Below are positions 43,996 to 55,236 of a stretch of DNA of 64,000 nucleotides, one piece after another. The DNA is from Fistulifera solaris (taxonomy: Eukaryota; Bacillariophyta; Bacillariophyceae; Naviculales; Stauroneidaceae). The stretch spans positions 1,674,001 to 1,738,000 of the forward strand of contig AP026125.1 in assembly GCA_030295235.1 (NCBI GenBank), read 5' to 3'. A model generated the notes under the pieces. The model was not told the DNA's origin, did not search any database, and worked only from the letters and a program-made list of their open reading frames with translations. The translations under genes were made by a program, and so were the position numbers. Positions within the stretch are counted from its first letter, which is position 1, and every line of letters starts with the position of its first letter.

Positions 43996-45304
43996 TTATC
44001 TCGTGAAAGTATTTTGTTGTAGCTTCGTACCCAGGACTCGCCGTGCTGCGTGTTCCAAGTGGCTCTGCGATACTGTGGAAGAGTCTTCCCGAATCGCCAG
44101 CAAAGCAGCTTCGTTCACCATGTTCCTCAAATCTGCCCCAGATAAACCGTTTGTTCCATTCGCGAGTGCATTCCAGTCAATGTCCGCGTCATGTCGAATC
44201 TTTTTCGCATGTATCTGAAGTATTGCTTTTCTTCCCATAGCGTCTGGATAACCCACATATACTTGCCGTTCGAATCGCCGTAATATCGCCGGATCCAGTA
44301 CATCAGCACGGTTCGTGGCTGCCATGACAACCACGGTTACTTCATTTGTATCACGATCAAATCCATCCATTTCGGTCAAGAGTTGGTTCAGTGTCTGCTC
44401 ACGCTCATCGTTACTGTTAAATTGTGAGCGATGCTTTGCCAGCGCGTCGAGTTCGTCCAAAAATAAAATGGCAGTCGGTTTGCGGCGACCCGACCATCGA
44501 CCATAGTGCTTTTTTGCTTTCTCACGCAAATCACGAAACAATTTACGGACGCGTGCTGCTCCGCGGCCGACGTACATTTCCACAAAATCGCTCGCGGAAC
44601 AAGCCATAAAACAGTCTACCCCCGATTCCCCAGCGACCGCTTGTGCTATTAAGGTCTTTCCAGAGCCGGGTGGTCCATGCAATAGAATGGCTCCCCGGCA
44701 AGCGTGCCCCCAGTTGTTCAAAGTGCGATGGCTTTTTCAAATAAGAGACTATTTCGGATACTTCTTGAACCACATGATCAATCCCGGCAACATCATTGAA
44801 CGTAATTTTGAAGGATTTTTTGTTCTTAAGCGGGTTAAAAGACTTATCTCGCATGGAGTTGTTCAGCATCCGATAGACCATGGCCAAATAAACAAACGGT
44901 AATGCCGTTAAAGCAGGCGTCGCCAATCGACTGATCCATGATTCCGGTAATGTGGATAATTCGGTGTTCGATAACGCTTTCAGAATGTTATCTTGCATAC
45001 CATTCGTCAAATTCGAGCGATGCCAGCCTTTTTGTTTGATCAGAAAGTAAACGATACGACCCGTTGAGGAGAGAAGCGCTTTTTCGATTACTCCTTTTGG
45101 AGCTGATTGATACAAGAGTGACACAGGGGCATCTTTTGAGTTCAAGTAGGCTGGCTTTGGCCTAAGACGCAGATAAAGTGTAAACAGAAACGCCGCAACG
45201 ACCGCGACCCCAGATTTTCCGACATTGCTTTCCCATAATCTTCGTAACCTCTTCCGCATGCGATGCGTCCAAGTATCTTCGTCTTTCTCCGCGTCAAATA
45301 TCAT
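43996..45304 (-). CDS. FtsH-like AAA+ ATPase without a protease domain
   Basis: About 436 residues. The N-terminal part has two hydrophobic segments (GVAVVAAFLFTLYLRL and LATPALTALPFVYLAMVYRM), as in membrane-anchored FtsH proteins. It is followed by FNDVAGIDHVVQEVSEIVSYL, the FtsH entry block. The AAA module has Walker A (LLHGPPGSGKT), the pore loop region FVEMYVGRGAARVRKLF, Walker B (AILFLDELDALAKHRS), sensor motif MAATNRAD and LDPAILRRFERQVYVGYPD, then the helical lid SGADLRNMVNEAALLA. It ends about 25 residues after the lid: the M41 peptidase domain with HExxH is absent, and none follows downstream. One frame slip lies at C4 (44693-44696), just before Walker A. It may act as a membrane unfoldase or a structural partner, like plant FtsHi proteins, but that comparison is inference. 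Confidence 0.85.
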
Positions 45305-45919
45305 TCCTTATCTTGTTGATAAAGATGTGCTAGAAAAGAAATGATGGATGCACCATATTTCATTCCTTTCTATACAACAGCATCAACATCGTCGTATTCA
45401 AGCGTTCAAGTGGTTTGAAAAATCATATTGGTAAGGTTAAGGCTATTCAATTCAACATAGAAATGACACACGACTACACTTTCGTATATAGTAAGTATCC
45501 ACGTTGTAATTAGAACTTACAGTAGAGCTAGCCTCTGTCTGTATAATCGTATAGTGTACTGGTACCTGATACCGCATACCGTACTGTATCTTCCAGAAAT
45601 GTCCATAGTCCACGACTGCACGTTGTACTCAGAAACTCCGTGTTCTGCAGTTCTGCGTTAGAAATGTGTGTCAGCGTCAGCGAAACTCCGCGGTTCTTCA
45701 TTCTTTACTCTTTATTTATGGCACTGTGCATGGTGCTCTGCACCTCAGCCATCTGCCAGCTCCGTCACCCGTCACCTTTTCCCACAACATCACAGGACCA
45801 CATCATCATCATCATCACAAAGGACGCATCGAACAAAATGATCGAAAGGTCGAGCATTCAATTCATAAATTCGCTCGCTTTCAAACCTCAACAGCACACA
45901 AAGCAAGTTGTCAACAACT
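45305..45919. other. intergenic region
   Basis: Promoter space for the FtsH-like gene (minus) and the ankyrin gene (plus). A short CATCAT microsatellite lies near 45800. No repeat family or RNA gene was recognised. Confidence 0.4.
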
Positions 45920-46540
45920 ATGATGACTCCAGCGGTGACGAAGAATGATGTGCTCGTTCGATCTGTGGACGAAAGCGTCGAAACGGAACAACCATCGACT
46001 TTGGTGAGAAAACTTCTTTTCGATCCAGAGATTCTCAAAAATAAGCGACGAGATTTGTTTGCTGTGAATTCTAACCTGGAGGAATGGATGGAAAACTATG
46101 ACATGGAAAAGATTACGGCTATTCGAGAAAACAATCTGGAAAAGCTTCGTTTCATCTTGGAAAATGGTGGGAATTTTAATGCTTGCAATCGGAATGGCGA
46201 GACAATCTTACATCTAGCGTGCCGGCGCGGCAATCTTGATGTTGTTAGATTCCTTGTGGATGAAGCTCAAGTCGAAATCGAAGTGCAAGATGATTTAGGA
46301 AGATCTGTTTTACATGACATTTGCTGGAGACCATATCCTGACTTTGAATTGATGGAATTCATTATGGGGAAAGTACCTCCTGCATTCTTGCTAACTGAAG
46401 ATCGACGGGGTCACACTTGTTTTGACTACTGCCGGAAACAAGATTGGAATCAATGGAATCGATTTTTACACAAGCATGCGAGATCTCTACAACGGCGCGC
46501 TTCATTGTACAACATGATCTGCCAGATTGCGAAAGACTAA
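45920..46540 (+). CDS. ankyrin-repeat protein
   Basis: About 206 residues from the ATG at 45920. Ankyrin repeats are clear in the middle: ITAIRENNLEKLRFILENGG, then NGETILHLACRRGNLDVVRF and DDLGRSVLHDICWRPYPDFE, with a degenerate last repeat (RGHTCFDYCRKQDWNQW). The N-terminus contains a basic SSTLVRKLLFD-like segment and is otherwise plain. Such short ankyrin proteins bind other proteins; no specific role can be given. The frame is intact. Confidence 0.75.
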   Translation: MMTPAVTKNDVLVRSVDESVETEQPSTLVRKLLFDPEILKNKRRDLFAVNSNLEEWMENYDMEKITAIRENNLEKLRFILENGGNFNACNRNGETILHLACRRGNLDVVRFLVDEAQVEIEVQDDLGRSVLHDICWRPYPDFELMEFIMGKVPPAFLLTEDRRGHTCFDYCRKQDWNQWNRFLHKHARSLQRRASLYNMICQIAKD

Positions 46541-47014
46541 TGCAATGCGAAAGACTCCTCATAATCATAGAAATAGATTGTTCATAAAACAAGATTTAAG
46601 CATAAATTCAAAGCACAAACAAATCCGGATGAAATTCTAGTATATTATTAAAAAAGCTCCCCAATAAAAGTCCATCCTAAAAGCAGTGAAACAAAAGCTC
46701 GCCGACTCAGACTCAGAGCTCAGAGCAAATCAACCGTACCAGCTCAGAATTTCCTCTTTCCTCGCTGGTACCGCTCATACATCATGATGGACACGTGGCC
46801 GTGGTTTGGTGGCACGAGTGAGGGGTCAGATATGCTGATGTGGAAGAGGCGGAGAATGATTTGACAAACTTGCGGATGCATGAGACAAAATGAATTGATT
46901 AAACTACAGTACTGACAGGGAAACGAAACGTTAAAGAGTTTTGATCATCCAACAACCGCACAAAGAGACTTGAGACACACGTTGCTATCTAAATCGACAC
47001 GGGATCCACTCGGA
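46541..47014. other. intergenic region
   Basis: Between two plus-strand genes. Nothing was recognised. Confidence 0.4.
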
Positions 47015-47819
47015 ATGCTTTATTCACGAATGAAGAATTTCACAGAAAAATACACGCGACTTGACAAGCAAAAAGTGACAATGATGAGAAGAACGCTCCG
47101 AATATACTTGCTTACAATCCTTCTAATCCGTCAGTGCACACTTCACATGGCTCTGCAATTCATGCATAAGTATGAGCTTTCATCAACATTGGCTCTTTAC
47201 ATCATTCGTGGATCTGTTTTGGATTTCGCGTCAATGAATGGAGCCATTGTCAACGCAGCGAACGAAGGATGTTTGGGTGGCGGTGGCGTAGACGGCGCGA
47301 TTACGATAGCAGGTGGGCCGAAACTAGCGAAGGATCGCAAAAAGTTGAAACTGATAAAGAGAGGAATCCGTTGCCTCACAGGGGATGCGGTAATCACTGG
47401 GCCCGACGAGTACGGCAAAATCCAAACACCCTACGTAATTCACGCCGTAGGTCCCAACTATTGGGAGCAACCCGACAGTGAAGCTGCACATGAATTGCTC
47501 AGACGAGCATATCAAGCCTCACTGCAACTCGCTGATGATCATGGATTGACAGAAATTGCTTTCCCTCTCCCTCTCTGCGGGCGTTTTTCGTGCATCGATT
47601 CCTCTTTCTGTGATTTTAAAGAATGCAGTTGTTGGTATCAGCGAATGGAGAAAGGATGGAAGCACGTCACTCGAGAAAGTGATATTATATGCGTTCACAC
47701 CGGAAGAATGCGACGAACTTCGAATGGTTTGTGAGGACTTGCTGGGGAAGGGAAATTTTGACACGCAAAATACGCTTTCGGAACCCGCCGACCTTCCAGA
47801 CCCCATGGATACCAACTAA
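47015..47819 (+). CDS. macro-domain protein
   Basis: The macro domain binds ADP-ribose and related metabolites, and many members remove ADP-ribose from proteins. The core is visible: SSTLALYIIRGSVLDFASMN, GAIVNAANEGCLGGGGVDGA (the ribose-binding signature with the catalytic Asn), CLTGDAVITGPDEYGK, YVIHAVGPNYW and then SAGVFRASIPLSVILKNAV. A frame slip lies at the CT-rich run 47560-47578, between the AF and SAGVF elements of one loop, so the remainder belongs to this gene. The start is uncertain: the ATG at 47015 adds a basic leader and a hydrophobic stretch (RIYLLTILLIRQCTLHMALQ) ahead of the domain, which could be a signal or anchor. Convergent with the HAD gene. Confidence 0.82.
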
Positions 47820-47958
47820 ATATTGTTTCTCTAATTTAAAGCAATACAAATGCTTCATTTGTTGCCTTACAGTACTTTGTATACGTTGTTGTGGGGCATT
47901 GTTACTTCATATAGCGCTTGAGTAAAGAGACACATCGGCCACATGAAGAGTTGTTTCC

Positions 47959-48716
47959 TCAAACCAGTCGCTGAAGATCTTTGAAGAGATGGTGTGGCTT
48001 ATCCGGATTGAACCATACTGCACGAACACCTTCCTTGAAAGCTATGCGTATGTTTTTCCTGTCATCGTCAATTAAGATTGTCGTCTGCTTTGAAATGCTA
48101 ATGTCGCCGAATTGCTCCAATTCTTCAACCGCGGAAGCGATATGCGCTTGTTTTCCGTCTCTTGATCCTAGACCGTTGTAGGTCCAGGAACGATCAGAGC
48201 CTCGAACCGGTATTCTGGCCGCATGATCCACTCCAACTACATCCTCTAGAATTTGCGTTATCATCTTTGGTTGCTGCGAGAAAGTAACAATAGCAACCCG
48301 AATATCATTGTTCATGCAAGATTGTAGCAATTGCTTGAATTCGGGGCGTACGTGCTCTAATAATTCTTGTGCCGAGCCGGGCCTGCATAAAAAGCAATAA
48401 GAAATGCGATGAGCAGGACGACACATTTTCACTTTAAGTATTCCGGATTGTTTACTAAGCTTGATCAGTTTCAAAATAAAAAAGCCTCAAAAAGCACGCA
48501 CCATCTTCCTCCCGTGTGTATATCAATCAGAGTTTGGTCAAAGTCGATAGCCAGCAAATTGATGTTCAGATTCTTGAGGTGCACGATGACTTCGTCTACG
48601 ATGCTTCGAGTTCTTGAAGAAAGCATACTGTTCACTACGAGAAGCGATATGATAGCTAGGAATAAGTAGACGAGGCGCGTTTCGATACGAGATAAACGGC
48701 GTCGGTCTAATGCCAT
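47959..48716 (-). CDS. membrane-anchored HAD-family phosphatase
   Basis: Two exons, 48716-48502 and 48382-47959, encode 212 residues. The 119-bp intron has a GTGCGT donor and ATGCAG acceptor and rebuilds the codon for Trp in HTGGRW/PGSAQELLEHV. One membrane helix lies at the N-terminus (LVYLFLAIISLLVVNSML). HAD motif I is LLAIDFDQTLID with the nucleophile Asp. A VAIVTFSQQPKMI strand gives motif II (Thr or Ser), and ILIDDDRKNI is motif IV. The final AFKEGVRAVWFNP is typical of small HAD enzymes without a large cap. The substrate cannot be told. The frame is intact. Confidence 0.82.
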
Positions 48717-48976
48717 TGCTCACGCTTCCAGCCTCGGCATTTCTGATTGAATGAAAAGTATCATCATCATCATGGTGTTGATCTCTTGTGGTGCAATGAC
48801 AAAACATCATCATAGCTGTGCGACATGCGGCACCCATGTCCGATCGGATATTTATGTCGTACAGGTATGCACTAGATCATTCTCTCTAGTAAAGAAAAAA
48901 GTTCATGTACGCAAAAAACCACCTAACATAATCATGAACTAAACTACGTCCTACGCATTCTAATACAAACGAACTA

Positions 48977-50885
<1,909 letters not shown>

Positions 50886-52015
50886 TATGCAAATGAATGA
50901 TAAGCAGGATGACAAGCCCTGCAATGGAAAGAAAATGAGACGACAGCGCGCTTTTCTCGCAGTTTTATCGCAACAATTATTATTGGCTGACGAGGGACGA
51001 GGTTGTGCTCGTCTGTCCAGCCATCCTTCTTGATGACTGAAAAATAATGCAGTCGTGAAAAAGTCGTATACACTTTTCTATATAGTCAATTTTGAATAAC
51101 GCCTGTATGGCAGAAAAGTATTACCGGCGTGATAATAATCCAATGTGGAACACCGTCTAGTCTCTTTGGCATTCAGCGCTTTCATCTTCGTGGAAATTGA
51201 CGGCAATAATCAAACGAAAGAAAAAATGCAACGCATCGAATGTCTACGTAACTTCACGTAGCTCTCGTAGGGAAATTTATCGACAGAGGGGGTACCCGGA
51301 TATGGTGTAATTTCGATCACATTGTTTTCGCGTCTCTTGGACACCAATGTCAACACTACTTTGCCCAACAACACTAATGCAACCGATGAAACAATAATCG
51401 ACCTTGCTTTTTACAGCGAAACATGAAACAGTAGAAAGATACAAGGCTTCCTGTGTCTACGCGTATTTTACGTAGCCGCCGTAGGAAATTTATCTCTGCA
51501 GGGGTACCCGGATATTGTGTTTTTCCCCATCATCCAATTCTGGCATCTACAGGGCACCGATGTCAATGTTTTTATGCCCACCGTGCTTGCTTCGTATCCT
51601 TTAACAATAAAAGCATCGAATTTGAGAACAAAACGTTGATGGAACGAACGATGCAACGCATCGTATGTCTACGTAATTTCACGTAGCTTCCGTAAGGAAA
51701 TGAAGGCCAGAGAGTTAGAGTTAGAAAGTCTCTCTTACAGCATCTAGATCCGTGATCGAAATGATGTAGTCGTGGTGAAATAGAGCGAAACAATAAAAAC
51801 AGACAATTGTCTCGCCCAGTAATTTTATTGACAAAAAGGTATCCGTCAGATGAACTCATGAAAAAATAGCGGCGCTTTCTATCGATGAACAAGAAAAGGA
51901 AATGAATAATACAGCTGCTACGCACTGAGTTTAACCAACTCGATGATGACAGCGCTACTGCTAGAACATAAATTTAACCACCATATCATCGCTACCCTGC
52001 TTTGAACTATCTAGT
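50886..52015. other. repeat-bearing region upstream of UMPS
   Basis: No gene is seen. A GATGACTGA...TGCAGTCGTG motif pair lies at 51032-51057, about 150 bp upstream of the UMPS ATG. The three R1 units follow at 51225-51715. Confidence 0.5.
51225..51715 (+). repeat. R1 dispersed repeat, three head-to-tail units
   Basis: Units begin at about 51228, 51445 and 51650, so the period is 205-217 bp. Each has the TCTACGTAA(C/T)TTCACGTAGC-type small inverted repeat (the middle one as GTCTACGCGTATTTTACGTA). Two go on to CGTAGG(G)AAATTTATC and a GGGGTACCCGGATAT block, then a CACCAATGTCAA- or CACCGATGTCAA-type segment. The third is cut short after GTAAGGAAATGAAGG. Same orientation as the 5905 copies. Confidence 0.8.
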
Positions 52016-53505
52016 TTAAACACCGAGCGCCAGTTGTAATAGAATTCTTCGGAAAAACGGAATAGAAACTACGACAGTCGCAGCCGATGCGGTCAGAGCC
52101 ATAGCAATAGCAGCGAAAGGAAAGGCGTCTTTTTCATTGGCAAAGGCAGCCGTTCCGAGCCCGTGGGCGGATGCGCCAATACCAAGACCCCTTGCAACAG
52201 GATCCTTTATACCCAAAGCAGTAAGGATTGTCGCGCCAAAGTTCGCTCCGAATACACCGGTTAAGACCACAGCCGAAACCGCAAGTGAGACATCCGCCCC
52301 AATGATTGCCGCGATAGCCATGGCGAGAGGTGATGTAATGTTTCGCGATAAGAGACTTAACCTCAAAAAGGATTTCCAATGTCCAGCAACCGCACCAGTA
52401 GAGCGGTACCATAAAGGCCACCAAACGTCGACACACCAACAGCCGTTCCCACTTCGGCTAAATTATCTCTCATCAGTTTTCGCTTTTCGTACATAGAAAT
52501 AGCCAAAGAGATGACAGCTGGTCCCAACAAGAAGAGCAGAATATCACCGGCCCCCGATGTTTTCCATCCCAGCGAGCCCGTTCTGTAGGATTTTAATATC
52601 GATCGAAACGACTGACCAGTCGCAGCAGCCAAAGCCCGGGCAACAGCCCACGTGAAACTGGTGCAAATTAAAAGAGGATGAATAATTTTGGTCAGTTTCT
52701 TCGGTAGTCGAGCACCGTATACAAAGGTCGAAAGAGTTGTCGCGAGAAGGAACAATGCCGAAGACTGCCGCGCCAAGACTGTAGTACCGGCAAACCTAGA
52801 GGCTAACGTCAAAAGACCCAATCCCACGCTAGTCAGAGTCAGCGCATGAAAGCACTCATCGGAAAATGGTTTCGATGGTACTGCATTCATTACGTTCTGA
52901 GTGGCTTTGGACGTCAAATCTTCTAATTCGGCTTTCACGGGGGATTCATTCCCCATAGCTTTACGAACTGCGATCACAGAGAAAGCAGCAGAGAGCAAAG
53001 AAAAGAAAAAACCGCCAAAAACGATCCCAACTACTTTCATCAGTTCCGCGGAGGTTCCAATACTATCAGCCAGCGGTAGTGTAATGAGAGAAGGAACAAA
53101 GAAAACAGGTAACCATTTTGCCAAGAGAGCTGCTCCTGGTGTCAACTTGTCGTAAATGAACGAAGATGCTTTCGGAGGAAGGGCCAATAAAGTTGCAAAT
53201 AGAAAACCACAACCACCGAGACTCGAAGGAAAGTCTACATTTGCTGCTTTGAATAAAGTGCGAAAAGCAATGTCGAGCAGGACGAACGAAGCAGCGGATA
53301 TTGACTGTTTTCTGGTCGTTGAGTCAAAGGCCGGGAGCTTCAAAGAGACGGCGGAAGTAGACAAACTAGAACGCACTTTCGAAGCTGCTTTCAGCGTGTG
53401 GGGTTTTGGTCGTTTGAAGCCAGCTGACGTAGCAAATCCATTTGTGAAAGTGCCGAAGGTTGATATAGTAGCCAAAGCGATGAGAGCAATGTGATGGACA
53501 TGCAT
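52016..53505 (-). CDS. PLGG1: plastid LrgB-family transporter (PLGG1-like glycolate/glycerate translocator)
   Basis: PLGG1 exchanges glycolate and glycerate across the plastid inner envelope during photorespiration. The protein is about 496 residues. It starts with a signal peptide and diatom plastid motif (IALIALATISTFGTFTNG/FATS); 53505 is chosen over 53541 because it gives this clean signal. An LrgA-like half with several membrane segments comes first (LAKWLPVFFVPSLITLPLAD). The LrgB half follows: FLLGPAVISLAISMYEKRKL, LLSRNITSPLAMAIAAIIGA, GVFGANFGATILTALGIKDP and GIGASAHGLGTAAFANEKDA. The LrgB signatures are unmistakable; the glycolate/glycerate role is taken from the plant homologue. 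One frame slip lies at A5 (52365-52369) between the two parts of the LrgB half. Confidence 0.88.
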
Positions 53506-53784
53506 GATTAACTGAAAATTTTTGTAATCGTGCGTTCGCAAAAGTACGGTACACCGTATTGCCTATTCAAAAAGCGCTTCCTCTTTCTTGAAGAAATACT
53601 TATTAATACCGATGTTTGCCAGAGTTTGTTTTCCTGTTCAGCTTTCTCGATGAGAAAAAAAAGATTGCTGGCGTCGTCGCGGGTTGCCTTGGCCGCGGGT
53701 GTCAAAAAGATTAGGAGGCTTCATGACGTCGAGTGACATCACTTTGTCATGGTTCAACCTTAGCTCTTAACGGACAGATGCGTC

Positions 53785-54090
53785 GAACATCTACAGATTT
53801 TCTGGGTGCTTAAAAACACGCTCGCCACGTACAAATACCGCACTCCCAGAGTTTCTGGGCACTTGCTGGGCACGTGAATAAATAAATCACATCCCCAGAT
53901 ATTTTCTGTGAATGTCAGGTCACCGCATCCACAGATTTTCTGTGTGATTGAAAACACCGCACGCCCATTCACCGATTTTCTGGGCATGTGAGAAAACCAC
54001 TCCTCCAGAATTTCTGGGGGCATAAAAATACCGCTTCCCCAGATTTTCTGTGCCCTTGGAGTTACCAAATGCCCAGATTTTCTTTCGGAC
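53785..54090. repeat. palindrome array 3: about eight irregular units
   Basis: Eight variants of CAGA.TTTCTG occur at roughly 35-60 bp intervals (near 53791, 53852, 53903, 53940, 53969, 54006, 54041 and 54074). Examples are CCCAGAGTTTCTGGG, CACAGATTTTCTGTG and CTCCAGAATTTCTGGGGG. Spacers are A-rich and contain AAAACACCGC or AAAATACCGC. The flanking arms vary more than in arrays 1 and 2 but often still match each other. It lies about 0.3 kb upstream of the LrgB/PLGG1 start. Confidence 0.82.
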
Positions 54091-54319
54091 TGGAAATAAC
54101 CATACTTTTGCGCCTCTCCTTCAGCATTCTACCTGTAGCCCACAGAAGGCATTATTATACTGTTTACTTTTCTAGTGGTTTTTCAATGTTGATGAAGATT
54201 TTTAACTAAAAATAAATGAAACGCAACCGTAAATGCGGCGTGGCGTCTTTTCGAGAAATCCTGTCCCGTGTAAATTGAGGTACACTATCTGTAAGTGTAA
54301 TGCTCCTCACTCACTGTGT

Positions 54320-54530
54320 CACGAGTTTGAAAGTGGGCCCAGTCTGTCCGTGCGTCCTCTACGACATTTTACACGCACACTGCGACACTCCCAAAATTAC
54401 GGGTACCGTTCCGAAAAGTAATATACTCTTCATGCTTACATTTACTTTATTAGTACTTCAAGGATCTAGTGTGTTCAAACCGTGCTTTTTGGCCAAAAAT
54501 GCAAGGGCATAGCACAGGATTTTTTCGGCC
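54320..54530 (+). repeat. R2 dispersed repeat, copy 2
   Basis: It matches 32090-32300 in ordered blocks: CAGTCTGTCCGT, CGACATTT, CTGCGAC, GGTACCGTTCCGAAAA, TTCAAGGATCTA, AAAAATGCAAGGG and CGGCCCATT. The copies are well diverged, so the insertions or duplications are not recent. Confidence 0.7.
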
Positions 54531-55236
54531 CATTGCTTTTCACATTCATTTCGTGCCATCGAGCGACCTTTTGAAGGCACTCGACGATTTCCCTCTCAAA
54601 TTTTGCTTGCATTCATGAAGGCGACAGTCACGCAGAGGCGTCATCGAAAATCCGCACGGAAATTCGATCCGGGAAGGGTTAAATCGCTTGAATAAGAGGA
54701 TGGATCTGCTGGGGTGCCTGTTCGTCACCGCAGCGTAAATGTCAACTCACACGACAGCAATGCAGGTAGCGACGTCCTTAAAGCGATGTTCTACAATGAC
54801 GGGTCTATTTGGAAGTTTTAGACGCCGAAATCGCACACTCGAGGTCTTTCTATCGTTTAATATCCAAGCCAACATTACCCTTGTTGATCGGCTCGTCCGG
54901 ATGAAACGCGGATTGAAATGCTCAATCAAAACACACGATCAGATTTTAGAGCAACAAAGCCGCTGACGGGTTTTTCTACTGCCATTGTGCGCAGACGGCA
55001 CCACATGCACAACGCCACGTCGGTGTCACCCACATCCACAAATTTTCTGTGTACGTGACGACACTACATTTACCTTTGCAACTGCAAATAGAGGAACATC
55101 ACTACTTGTAACTGCACCGAAATGCATTGCTTGCGGTGAATTATTTGTGGCAAATAAGTTTGGTACTTCTGAACATCTTGTTAAAATTTACAATAAAAGT
55201 TTAACCACTACAAACCGTGTCAGTACCCTGTGTCAT

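Larger units (their letters stand above)
53506..55236. other. gene-poor region with array 3 and R2
   Basis: No protein gene is supported. The region holds palindrome array 3 and the second R2 copy, annotated separately. An isolated CACAAATTTTCTGTG motif lies near 55036. Confidence 0.5.

Noticed and set aside
47015-48716. Macro-domain and HAD genes as a functional pair (for example an ADP-ribose pathway)
   Set aside because: They are convergent, not co-oriented, and nothing in either sequence links their substrates.
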